Shown here piece after piece: positions 26,078 through 38,027 of a stretch of DNA of 64,000 nt (position 1 is its first letter; each line of letters opens with the position of its first letter). The translations under genes and the position numbers were made by a program. Source of the stretch: Ectocarpus siliculosus (taxonomy: Eukaryota; Sar; Phaeophyceae; Ectocarpales; Ectocarpaceae); the NCBI GenBank assembly GCA_000310025.1, contig FN649752.1, positions 2,051,745 to 2,115,744 on the forward strand. Direction: 5' to 3'. The notes under the pieces are model-generated. The model was not told the origin of the DNA. It ran no database searches and saw only the letters and a program-made list of their open reading frames with translations.

Positions 26078-26930
26078 CAGTAGGGGGCCCGATATAAGGC
26101 GGTGTGAATAAGGCGGTTGTCCGATATAAGGCGGCTGAAATTGGCGCACACAACTCAGACCCGATATAAGGCGGCACCGCCTTACATCGGTAATCTCCCT
26201 GTATAAGGCGGTAACCACCCAAGTAAAATCCTATGTAAGGCGGTGATCATCTTCGCATCACTACGCCCCTCTCTGAAACACCTGCACCTTTGTGGCCCAA
26301 GACATGGTCAACACGACGCCCTGGCTTAACGGAATACAACCCTACTGTAGGCGCGCACACACTTTTTGTGTTCGGCCGCACGAAACCGTATTTTTTTACG
26401 CGGAGGAATTCGATGCGAACGAGCGCGGACTTTGCACACACGCCGTCGGCCCGGAGCATGCACTGAGCCGTAGTCCCATTTGATCACCGCTTGAAGTTGA
26501 AACAACACTCTGGCGCGCGCACATACTTTGGTTTGGACACGTTTTTCGTCTACTCTACAAGAGCCTTGTGCGGCGGTATTGTTGGATGCAGATGTACATT
26601 CTGCTGTACAGGTCGTACGGCATCAGATGTACACGTACATACCGCTGCAAACAACACTCAAACAATTGCAAGCAATCTTGCTCGTTCTACACGCGTGAAT
26701 GCATGACGCGTGACCATTTCTTCCACTCAGCGACGCGCCGTGAGGTGATGCCCAATACGCTGAAACCTCATTTCTTCATTTGTCTTAAATAAGGCGGTCA
26801 CCGCCCTATTGGGCCAATCTCAGACCGTGTGTAAGGCGGTTACCGCATTATAAACGTATAAGGCGGCTGCCCGATATAAGGCGGTTTCCTTCACCACGCA
26901 CTACACCGCCTTATATCGGGCCCCCTACTG
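26078..26930. mobile_element. 853-bp TIR DNA transposon with subterminal repeats
   Basis: The termini are a perfect 28-bp inverted repeat (26078-26105 and 26903-26930) beginning CAGTAGGGGGCCCGATATAA. The motif (A)TAAGGCGG recurs about six times inside the left end (to 26245) and about four times inside the right end (from 26788), a typical subterminal transposase-binding layout. The interior has no transposase. The left flank is TA; the right flank is CC, so a duplicated TA is not confirmed. The perfect TIR suggests recent activity. It is probably mobilised by a transposase encoded elsewhere. Confidence 0.9.
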
Positions 26931-27899
26931 CCGTTCTGTGAGAACTCTAGAGACCGTAACGGTCTCCTAGAGGAAAAAAAATGAATGGAGAATTCGACTA
27001 CTGCGTGTAGGACGGGGAAGGAATTTCAGCGAGGTTCATACATGAGTGATGCCCTGGAAAACACGAGTTTGGACTTGCGGTTGGCGCGTTCAAACCGACA
27101 GGCCAAGAATCCATGTACCTTACGTGTGAACGACATCCGGAATAGTTGTGCTATATGCTGCTCAACGGATCTAAAAACAGGGAGGATATCCCGTACACAT
27201 CCAGAGATTTGCGTACGTAACTTTGTACTGCCGCTGTGCATGCCGTTCGCAAATTCGTGGCTGTTGTTGCATACTGTTTCCTTACATAGTGTGGTTCGAC
27301 ATGGCTATTGAACAAGAACACAAAACTCGCGGGTGGGTCAAACAACAACTACAACGTACTTGGATCAATACCCACTTATTCCACAGAGAGAAGAAAGCCA
27401 AAAACTGTGGCTGCTTGCTGTGACGCCCCCATACTGCAGACGTAGGGGCGCACGGATTCCAAGAGATACCGTGCGGGTGAACGTGCAGGGCTAACCTAAC
27501 GAAGATATCTTCGTACTACAACGCCCGCCCCCCGGAACGGCACTTCTCGATGCCAGTTGACTATTAGGTTTTCCTACACGCCTACAAGGGCGGGAAAACC
27601 TCAACCCCTTACCTTGTTCCCCCAAGTAATTCCATATCACCATTTCCTGCACGCGTTCTCAAAAGATGCGGGCACGACGAGGTTTCAGCGACACAACGAG
27701 AGGCCATGTACATCGGTACTTCCAAGACTACTTTTCGGGATTTTGGTTATACACACTCAGGCTGCCGCGCAACCGAAAGCAGTGAAGCAAAAGCCTTAAA
27801 ATCGGTGGCGGAGTATGCTACTCAGCTTGACGCCGTTCGTGCACAGATGTCACTTTCCCCATGCCCCTAACACAACCGTTGTTTCTTCCTGCCTTCCCT
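26931..27899. other. No gene recognised; 3' side of the coiled-coil gene
   Basis: This holds the presumed 3' untranslated region of the minus-strand gene ending at 27900. The short palindrome GAGACCGTAACGGTCTC lies at 26951-26967. Nothing else is seen. Confidence 0.4.
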
Positions 27900-30800
27900 T
27901 TACCGCCTCAAGCTCGAGGTGCCCCCGCTCGCGGTACCACCTACGGCGGCAGCGGTCGCCGCCGTCTGGGTCTGGAAAACACTCGCCACGTGCCTCTCTA
28001 TCGACGTCTGCATATCAACGAGTAGGTCTCTCAGCCACTTGTCGAAGTCACCCTGTCCCTGGCCAGCACCCCGGCCGCTACCCCCGCCCCCAACGTCGCG
28101 CTTGTCTTCATCCTCGCTCTGTGCCAAGCTTTCTTGGTGGTCGACGGCTGGGTCATCGACCGCCGCCGCCGCCGCCGTGGGCATCACAACCGGAGATGAT
28201 GCCGCCCCAAGTTTCTTCTTGTCGCTGCCGCTTCTAGTGCTGGTGCGATTCAAGGGCGAGGACAGGGACACGGATGCGGTCGGAGGAATCCTAGCACCCT
28301 TGGTGGGAACCCTGACGCCACCGCCGCGGCCACTGCTGCTGTTGCTTGCCGACGGCGACGGCAGCGCCGGTGGCGCCGAGCCTCCTTCGGACCCCGGTTG
28401 CAGGAGGACGCGGGTGAAGCGCGGCAGCACCGACTCCTCCACGAACGCGCGGATCCTTTCCTCCGGGAGGCCGGAGCAGAAGGAGCGGCTGCGGTCGTCC
28501 AGGTTGATGTTGACGGTAGGCGCTACCACGCACAGGCGAACGCAGTTGTTGAGGGCGGCTTTCAAGGCCTTTCGGTGAGTCGCGTCCGCGGCAGCCGCCT
28601 AAACGACGGCGGAGAGGGGGCCAGGTGTACGAGTGAGTGTTGGGGGGGTTCCAGCGGGTGAGTTTGCTTCGAGGTATCCGATTTTTCGAGGGAGCTAAGG
28701 AAGGCTTGGTATTGGTTTGTTGCGAACGGCCCACTCTTTCGTCTCCCGCGTTGTTGTCGAGACCGTTGTTGCTGAGAAGGGCGTCGCCAGATAAGTTGGG
28801 GGTACTGTAGAAACCGGTACGTTCTACAGCAGGGGTGCTATTGGCTGTGATCCCGAGGGCCGGCACGCTCCTTCCACAAGCGCTACGTTCACCCCTAGCC
28901 TCCTTCTCGTGTGTTATTGATACATATTATGTTTGCCAAATTTCATCATTCCCGCACTCTGCTGACTTTCGCACGGTTCCTTTTTTAGTCCCCGGCATTA
29001 GTCTATATCAGCCAGCAAGGTAAAACTCTCTCTCTCGATCATCTCGCCTGCGATTCCGAGTGCCTCCGCGCCGCCTTTGCTGCCGCCAATTCCCCCTTGG
29101 TCTTGCCGGCGCCGGCCCTCTCCCCCGCCACCTTCCTCCGCAGGGCTACCACTGTGCGATCCGTCTGCTCTCGCGAGGCCCTCTCGGACTCGAGGGCGGC
29201 CCGAGCGGTTTCGAGCTCTTTCGCCGCCTGTCCCAGGAGGCTTTCCTTGGAGAACAGTTCATCCTGCAACGCCTGTTGCTGCTCCAACGCTCTCCGAGCC
29301 TGTACCCACCCATGGAATTAAAGTGTTGTGAACATTAACGTAAGATCGTTCGAACCTTCGCGCACCTATCCTACCCCGAGTTTGACCTCTTGTGAGCAGA
29401 GAAACCAAGTTCCGAGGTGTAAGGTTCAGAGAGCTCGGGCAACATGTTTTCTGTGGAGAGATGATGAAGGTCGTCGAGCTTCGGGCTTGGTGGGTTTGAG
29501 GTTTACTGTGTAAACCATTGTAAACACCAAGAATTGTGAGTGTCGGTTCGAATCCAAGCTGGGACACTATTGAGGCACCAACATTAGTTTCCACAAGCAA
29601 GACCCGTTGGATCACTCAGTCAGCGCAAATCTGCGCTGATTAAGTGGGCTAATGGGTAAGCCTTTGAATAAACGGCGCTGACTGAGCGGTCTAATGGGTT
29701 AGCTAACCTGCGCTGACTGAGTGGTCTAATGTGTAAGCCTTTGCATAAACACGGGTTTGATACGCGGTCCAACTCTCGGGTCCGTTCAGGGGAGAGCGGT
29801 CCCCCGACAGAGCGAGCACCCGACCCAAACGTACTCGAAGGGCGAGCAAGTGTGGCACACGCAGGACAGAACTGCATCTCTCGAACAGAACGCGTTTAGT
29901 ACGCTCTCGGGAACACTGAAAATCGCCGCCCCCCCCGCGCCCGCACGCCCTCACCTGTCCCTCGTGTTCAGTGGCTTGGGTTCTCGTGCGGTCCAGGTCG
30001 GCGACCAGCCGCTCCATCTACGGAAGGAATCGATTGTTCGCGGCCGAACGGTGGCAGCTGGGTGCATTAACCATCACGGGTTTCCTCCAGAACATGACTG
30101 CTTCGAAAGCACTATATTCATTAGCGTCTGGACTTCAGGTACAGTCGTTCAAAAACCGGCAAGAAGATGCTTGTGTATCCTCTCTGTTTGTGTCTGTGCT
30201 CTGCGTCAAGCAAGGTTCTCGGTGGGTTGTTACTGTTCGTGCCTCTGGGGTTCCCACTAGAGTCACATGAACGGCAAGGGTGCCACTGTTGGTGAGAGGA
30301 CTAGAGGGAAGCCCGGAGCTTTGGGGAGAGGAAAACTCTCCCTCCCTTCCTCATCCGCTTCCCTTTTTGCACTGGTGCAGGTTGTTGTTCAGCTCGCATG
30401 CGGGGTTCAATACCAGGAAATCGACCGAGTTGGTCGGTGCTACATATGCGAGGGGGCGATTTTTCCTCTTTATGTTCTGTCCTTTGGTTGTCTGGGCGTT
30501 TTTTGTCTGGGCTTCAGGACGCAGCGGTGCAGGGTCCCCTTTGGTGACATGGCCTGTATCGTCTGGCGCCGTGTTGGATTAGTAGACAATTCCCTCAACC
30601 ATAAAGTGGCAATTGAAGCAGCACCCGCGCAAACACACCAAATATATTATGCATACGCATGCACGATATTTCGCCCTCAACACCATGTAAACCAATCGAG
30701 TCTACACGATTGTCGCCTGGCTTGGCGGCCAGAGAGACGCGCAGGGAGATGAGGGGGGGGATGGGAAAAGAGCTGCCGTGTTTATTATAGAACAGGTGAA

Positions 30801-33800
30801 TGGGTTAGGTTCACGTTGCTGAAAGCACAGTAAGACTTCAAGGCAGCGTAATACACTCGGTTGTGAACTCCATACTTTCTGCCCTACAGATGAATACCTC
30901 GGCCCCGGCCTTCTCCTTCGCCCTCGTCTGCCCTTCCGCTTGACTCGTGAGCGCGTCCACTTTCTCCTGCATCTCGATCGCCTTTGCGTGTGCGCCGCTG
31001 GTCCTAACAATTTCCCCCTGGAGGCGTTTGAGCTGTGGGTTTGTTTTCCGTGGCGGCGATGAAACGGAGTAGGCGAGAAAACCGGGGCGGGGTCAGCTTC
31101 GTAAGGCAGTGGGGGGCCAAACCTTTTCATTCAACGCGCGGAGGTCTATAGCTTGCGACAGCCTCCTTGGGGTGCACGTTAAGGGCATGTTTCACCACGC
31201 AGGTCTTGAAATTCGACTTTTCACAGTTTAGAGGGAAAATGTCGTCGGAGGAAAATACTTTTTTGAGCGCACGTGTGGCCAGAGCGCTAGTGACTGCACG
31301 ACAGGGCCGGGTGGGGGGTAACGGCGAGAGTGAGTCTGCTTCGGCGCTTGGATGTATACCGCCGTTGCCTCCAAAACGTGTGTTCTTGTCGATTGGTTTC
31401 TGTTAAGGCGTGCAGCATATCCACCTTGCTACATGTCAGCGCTGACTTGTAGCTTAATAGTTTGGTTGCATAAATGTGAAAAGACTGTTCACAAGTCGAG
31501 AAAGCAGCGACGGATAAACACTATAGGCAGTGAACGCGCCGCGGACGTCTGCTGTTGCTTCGGTTTGAGGGGTTTTAGTGCGAGGGGTATAGTCCAAACC
31601 ATCGAACACAGGCGGACTGAGAAGAATATTGTTGTTGTGTGGAAATACATGAATTACCACCCCTGTTTTTCATGGGTCTTGCGTGGGAACGATGTCGTGG
31701 CACATGGTGGTCATCGCCATCCAAACAAGCCTTAGGACGTATTTCCGTGTTTTCGTGATTCAGTGTGGCATCTATAGATCGTACTCTTCGTCTTCGAATG
31801 TGCCTCACTCTGCGATTGCGGTTACTCCTGTTGAAGCAATAATCTGAACAAAAACTTCGAAGCTCTACGTCCCACTGGTACTACCGGTTTCGATGCCGTC
31901 CGTAGCATACCAAGCCAATCTTCCCGCCTCTGTCTTTGGATTCCTTACATGTGTGTGAACACCGACAAGCAGAATCGGCGTTATCGGATTTGTCTCCCAT
32001 GAAAAAACACTCACCCACCTCGCGCTGGAGGTTTCTTCAACCCGCCTCAATTCAAAGCAGCCACCCTCTCCACCGAGTAGCAATCCTGCTCTCTCGTCAG
32101 AACCTTCAGCTCACCTCTCGTTGGTGTTCGCTGGCCCGTACGTGCGTATGCGCAAGGCCTTGTGTGCCTTTCTTGCAAACATCTCATGAGAAACTGTGCA
32201 CCCGTTCACTTTTTCGCCGACGGTATGCCCTGGCCAAGACCAAGCTACTGTATGTTGCAGAAGATACCACACCCCCTGGGCCGATTTTCAAAGCTTGATT
32301 GCTCCACGGCAAAAAGCATGCCGATTGTAGCAAACGATACATTTTCGGAAAGTTCTCGACGCGACGGTTCCAACGCCGCCATTTTCAGCACCGTCGCTGT
32401 TCATCCTGCCAAGAAATGGAGCTTTGAAAATCGGCCCAGGGGGTGTGATGTCTTCTGCATGTGCACCTACGGTTGTTGTCCGTACTCCAGGGCATGCTTC
32501 CCTAAGCCTCACGTACCAGCTCAGACATCGCTCACCTAGTCTGGCTGGTGTTCTCACAAAGATGTTCCACCCTAATCACGCCTAATGATGTTAATACATA
32601 CTTCTTGAAAGGTTTCCTCGTGCATTGCTCGTGCTTTTGTGCCACCCGCTCCCATTACAGCCCCCACCACCACCACCACCACCCTCTTCTGTGTTTTTGA
32701 ATCCGTCTCTCCTTAGGATCGCCCACCTCTTCTTGGTGCTCTTGAATCCGCCTCATCAGCCCGTTAACCTTGGTCGCCTCGCCCAGCAGCCGATCGTTCA
32801 ACACGGAGCACTTTCGGCACGGAGGCGGACCCTCCCAATCCCACACCCCGCTACTACTGCTGCTGCCAGTGCCGCTCGTTTTCCCCAGCGCCCTCCTCAA
32901 CGATGCCGACGAGGGTGATTTCGATGGCGAAAAATTAGCATCGTGGTCACTGTCGCTTTTGTTGAGGTTCACCTGCCATTCGGGTAAAAAAAGCGAGCCG
33001 GTTGTCGCAACGGTCGGGCTTCATTGTAATAATATAGGCGCCGGATTTTTGGGAACCACAGGGTTCGAGTCAGGCTCCCCGATTGCCTCAATGTTCGTCA
33101 TGTTCCAGTTGGAAAACAAATCAGTAACTGACTACTGTGTGTCGGGGAAAATGCTTGTTGATCCAAGTGCTTCATTCTCTCGCGAAAAGCTGTCCTAGTC
33201 TTTGGCGCGCACGATTTGAGGCGGTGAAGAGTGCCACGGTACGAGAGATTTTCGCCACACCTCATCGTCCATGCTGTTCTTCCGTGCGCGACTATGCTCT
33301 GCTCCTACAGCCGCCCCCAAGCTCCTCGCGTCCCGAAAATCGGCAAGGCGAAGCTCTCGCTCCAGTTCCCGCACCCTGGACAAGAGATTTTCGCGAGACG
33401 GCGCTTCGCCGGCATGCCCATCGTTCCGGCTGCTTGAACTGCTCCCCCCTCGTTCGCCACCACAACCGGCACTGGTGGTCAGCATTTGGGGAACCAACCT
33501 CCGTTCCTGCTCGCCAGATGTTGTTGTTATTGCTGCTGCTGTTGCTCCTCCTGCTAATGATGGTGACGACAAAGATAGTTGAAGGCCGAGCTGAGCCGTG
33601 TAGTTACCACTTTGGTTCGGCCCTCGCCGTCGGGTGGCCTTGGTCAAAGTCAGCTGCTTGATCACGTGCTCTGCCCGGAAGAGCGACCCCCTCAGGTCCC
33701 GGCACTCAACGCGGGACCGACGCAGCGCCTCTCGCACCTGCAATTAGGTGTTGTTCGATGGCTTTCGCGTTTCGTTCGAGAGGCCGAGTGCGCTAGAATC

Positions 33801-35752
33801 CAAGCATCGGGCGTTCGTGCAAGCTTGGAAACGCTCTCCTCCCCACCCTATCAGGTAATCACACCACCGGGTTGACGGAACATTTGCAGTCGTTTGGTAC
33901 CGCAGTCTAATTTTTTCCGCGCAGATACCAACCAAATTTGGTCGTAGCGGGGATTCTCCGGCAAACGCTTCGAATATGTGTCTTCATTTGGACGGTACAT
34001 TGAGTTATGGCCTATTGAAAAGAGTCACCCCTTCTTATACCAGGCCATACCGTCCACCTACAGCGCAGTACCTTATGCTGGAGCAGCAATACCCCCCTCC
34101 GATCGAGCAGCAGCCCCTCCCCACCCACCCTCTTCCCTGAAAACAAAAAAATGTGGCGTTTATTCGCTTGGGTGCTTCTAAGCCCCGTAGAGTGTGCCAA
34201 CATGCCTACGCCACGTCAACTACGAGCTATTCCGCATTGTCCAAACTCCACGCCTAACCCACAAACCTGCAGACACCCGCCACAGGATTTCCCCCCCGCC
34301 CCCCCGCCGCCACCGCCGTGCTGACCATTTCGGCTTGAATTTGAGCCCTTGAACTGCGCGCCGCCTACGAACCGATTCCCGCCCTTGAACCCGTTCATGA
34401 GCGCCGCTTGCAGCCGATTAATCTCGACCTTCAGAACATTGGGATCGTTGCTCGACGCGACGGAAGCTCCTGCGCTACTGGCGCTATTGCCCCCTTTGAA
34501 GCCGCGACCACCGTTGCTGAACGTCTCGCTGGTGCTACTGCTGCTACGCCTCAAGGAGCTGGTGGTTTGAGCCCTAGGTTGAGATTGGGCGCTTCCTAGG
34601 GAGTCGCTACGAGGTATGGAAAAGGCGGAGCCTGCGTTTCCGCCACGACCAGAATCGCTCCGACGTGATCTGTTGCTGTTGTTGTTGTGATGGGTGTTCG
34701 TGTTTTGGTGGTGCTGTTGAGGTGAGGTCGGCGCGGCCGTTTCGGGCGAATCCATTCCCGCTGTTACAGGCGCGCTGGCAGAGCTGGTGTGGCCTTCGCG
34801 CGAGGACGACCATCTGGGTACTGTCTCGGCGGTGGGGGCGGCGACCGATGACAGCTGCTTGTTGTTATTGCTGCTGCTCGATCGATCTAGTTCTCCATGT
34901 GCACTGGCGCTATTCACGCGCTTCGGCTGTTGATAGTGTTGCTCGCTTGCCGAAAACTCTTTCTGTCTCGCCATGTCCTTGCCGTGCCTGGGTGAGTATG
35001 TGGAACGCGGCTGCAGGTTTTAGGAACGAGTACGTGGCTGGTGTTCACTACATGTAGGTTGAACCTGTCTCGCGTTGACAATGAAAGGATGAGCCGCAGA
35101 AGAATGCCTTTTTGGGTTCGCCCTTCCTTGTGAGACGCCAAGGCCAGAGGGAACGTAGAAACGGCGCAGCGGTAGTGAGACGTAGCCACGTATCTACATA
35201 CAGTATGTTGAGCTATCGTATCACTAGTACATACCAGCCTAATCACGCACTCTCTACCTATTTGTTCGGCTCTTGCTACGCTTTAAGTGCTGTACAGTGT
35301 AGGCACTCCTGGTTGCTTACACACAGCCAGACGTTCGACTCGTTCTACGCGTTCTACGCATATGCGGCGAGGTACCAGTGAACACCCAGTTCGCTCAGCA
35401 TGACCACAGCAGTGTTTAGCCCGCACAGAAACTTCCAGCAATACTACCGTAGACATGCATATTATGGTTACCTCGGCGCCGGCTGGTCCCCGTTTGGCGA
35501 GGAGGGTAACGGCGACGAAGAGGCCAGGAAAAGGCCGGGAGAAGCCGACGACGACAACTGGCGGGTATGAGACATGCTTGTCTTCGGCCTGGGCACAAGG
35601 TTTACCGCTTTCGCCTCGAATAGGCGGTTTGCCGGCACTGGAGAGGCACCCCCGAAGGCCGCAAGTGAGTTGAACGAACCCCTTTGGTGCTGCGTAGGGG
35701 AATCATCGTTGTTCAACGGTGGTAGCGGAGAAACCGGCTGGGTTGTAAACAT
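27900..35752 (-). CDS. Unrecognised coiled-coil protein, 7-8 exons
   Basis: Exons, in transcript order: 34987-34267, 33737-33261, 32972-32727, 31032-30898, 30017-29955, 29299-29048 and 28598-27900 (stop TAA). From ATG 34974 these give 859 codons. Every intron between them is phase 0, with AG acceptors and GT donors (CAG/GTTTGT, GAG/GTGTGG, GAG/GTGGGC, GAG/GTATTC, CAG/GTGAGG), except one apparent GC donor (CAG/GCGAGA at 29048). An upstream exon, 35752-35472, from ATG 35752, fits in phase and would give 957 codons. The N-terminal third is Ser/Asn/Gly-rich and probably disordered. Exons 2-6 are heptad-like (for example RVRELERELRL and AAKELETARAALESER). The last exon starts with a Leu/Val-rich block (LKAALNNCVRLCVV), then a disordered stretch, then DFDKWLRDLLVDMQ. 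I do not recognise the family; a cytoskeletal or centrosomal scaffold is only a guess. Confidence 0.65.
29614..29760. repeat. tRNA-like A-box repeats in an intron
   Basis: GCGCTGA(C/T)T(G/A)AG(T/C)GG(T/G)CTAATG(G/T)GT recurs three times in direct order (starting near 29630, 29679 and 29728), and once inverted at 29615-29628. The inverted copy can form a hairpin with the first direct copy. The unit resembles the 5' half of a tRNA with its A box. A B-box-like GGTTCGAATCC stands upstream at about 29549. This looks like SINE debris within the intron between the 63-bp and 252-bp exons of the coiled-coil gene. Confidence 0.6.
32257..32459. mobile_element. MITE, copy 1, in an intron
   Basis: A perfect 28-bp inverted repeat (32268-32295 and 32420-32447, starting CACACCCCCTGGGCCGATTT) continues imperfectly outward (TGCAGAAGA on both sides). 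The core contains CGACGCGACGGTTCCAACGC. A second copy with its core in the opposite orientation is at 44725-44949. No coding capacity. It lies in the intron between exons 31032-30898 and 32972-32727 of the coiled-coil gene. Confidence 0.85.
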
Positions 35753-38027
35753 GATGACGTCCGCTGTTGTTCCTCTCTCTAACTTTGACCGGCACGGCGA
35801 GACGATAGCGTGTGTCTCGGCATCCAAGAATTTACATACAATCGTCTGCCTCGTTTATGGGATGGCACATGCCTGCCCCATCAATAGCTTACTAGTCTAG
35901 CCCCACCAATAGTCTACTGCTCTGCTGCCCGAGCGGAGAACCGAGAACCGGACCAGATGAACATGCTTTTCGCGGTGAATTCGGTGACGTTTCACGAGAA
36001 AGTCGTGCCCTGCAACAGAAAACGCCGCACAAACCAACGGCGGAGGTGGAACTCTTCGTGGGGGGTCCGTCAACAAAGGCAGGGACACCATATACGGGTG
36101 CGAACCAATGCTGAAAAAGACAAAAAAAACGACCTGCTCTGTTCTCTTGTGCTGCACGCTGTGCGTGCTGTGCTGTGCGCTGTACACTCACTCGCACAAC
36201 CCGCGACAGCGGTGCTCTCGCAGCTCGAGCTGGCGCGCAAGTAGAGGCATGCCCCCTGGCCAATGCCACAGCCACCGCTACTGTGATATCGCGGAATATG
36301 GAGGCAGAGCTGGGCGCACCTGGTGTTGCTGAGGCCGGCGGAGGAGACGGGATGATGGGGGGGAACGTAATACAGAGAGCGCCGCGAGAAGCAGCCGCCG
36401 CAGCAGCAGCTGCGGCTTGGTCGGACGCCCGTCCGCTCTCGGAGCAGCTACCGACCTACCCGGCTACTTGTGTTCTGTCCGCTGTGCTCGTGACGGTCAG
36501 TACGGGAAGAAGCTTTGCGCAAAGTGCAAGCATTCCATATGGGAGGATGCATACATAAAGTTACACAAACCCCGCGTTGAGATCGGAGAATCCGCCATTT
36601 CCCTCCTGCGACGGATTTCTGTACGTATATTGCTTATCAACCCGTTCTATGGAGCTTTAGCTTGCGTATCACACACTCTGTTGAGCTCGCGGAACACCTT
36701 TGGTGTGCAATGTTTTGCTGGCACTATTTGGGTATGCGGCAAATAAAGTCGATGTTGATGTTGCTGGCGAGCGTCGGGCGTAAGTTGCGGCGGTATGCAA
36801 AGTGGTTGTTCAGTAATTGGGTCTGTCTCCAGCTGTAGATGTCTACTGCTGTAGACAACTAAGAACGAACTCCCGGCTCACGGAGTCCCGACCGTCAGTA
36901 CCACATGAGCAGAGGACATCGCGGACCAGCAACATGCACGTTGACACTCTCAGATTTTACTGCTGAGGCCGTATGCATGCTACTTGATACTACCGAAAAT
37001 CACAAGCCAGGTAAAAAATTCCGCAATTAATTCTGGATCCAACCCAAATCATTGATTCATCCCCAGTCCCCTGCACTGCGGGATCGTCAAAGGCAGCTAC
37101 ATGGTGGTGTGAGATATGATACTTCCTGTCCGCCCTCAGTCTTCGGTAGATTGGGTCTGCGAAGGCGGAAGTGCAGCAGTTCAAGTAGAGGATGAATGTT
37201 TTGGGCCCATGTGTTGCGGACCTTTCGAGCCGCAGCTGCAGCCGGCGACAGCAATCCAAGTCTCCAGCATATCTGAGCGTACCATCGCGCACCTACCTGC
37301 TCCATGCTGCCCTCTTATAACAGGCACAAGGGGATTTTGGGTCGGCACTCCGACCATTGGGCAAAATAATCTCTTGGGAGACCCCGCCGTGTCGGCTGTA
37401 TTTTGTCATGAAACTACAGTGAGCCTGTGGAAATATTTCTCTTGGTTTGAGAGTAGGGTGTGCGGAGGATCAAACAAACTACTTACCTAAATGCCGGTGA
37501 GACAAGCAAGGGACTTTTTTCAACCAACGGACTTTTTGTTGCTACCCAACGCGCTCCAACTGGTATTTTTATATACTCCGTCGGGCAGGGCTTCAGCAGT
37601 GGCACAGCAAGCGATTTCGTGGATCCATGGCCGGTACAATTTGGGAGGCCACTGCATCAGCCCCCCCCGGTGTTGTTGATATTCTGTAAGCAAGGACTCA
37701 TGTTACTTTTGCGTCAGCTCTCCAACGCTTTTCTCTCTAAAATACCAGCCTGGCACATAGTTCCGCACTACGGAATCTGACAAGAAGCCAGATTACCATT
37801 CGTTCATGTTCTGTGTGGGGCACATCGTTCCTTTACGCGATAAAGGTCTACGGCATCTAATAAAGACGCCAATATAGGTGACCATTCGTTGATGTTCTGT
37901 GTTGTTTCAATAACGATATCACCGCTCCCGTGTCTCCCAAGGGGACACGATCGAACAACCAAACGCCCCTTGTGTGTCTGATGATCTACCTCGAACAACC
38001 CGAAATGTGAAAACGACGACGACAACG
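35753..38027. other. Divergent intergenic region
   Basis: This lies between the start of the minus-strand coiled-coil gene and the start of the plus-strand rhomboid gene, so it should hold both promoters; no TATA or initiator could be identified. ATG at 36299 opens a short Ala-rich frame. An overlapping frame contains CxxxC and CAKC, but no continuation was found. Nothing is annotated. Confidence 0.35.

Noticed and set aside
36175-36746. Ala-rich frame and an overlapping CxxxC...CxxC frame
   Set aside because: A zinc-ribbon exon is conceivable, but no consistent splice partners or continuation were found.
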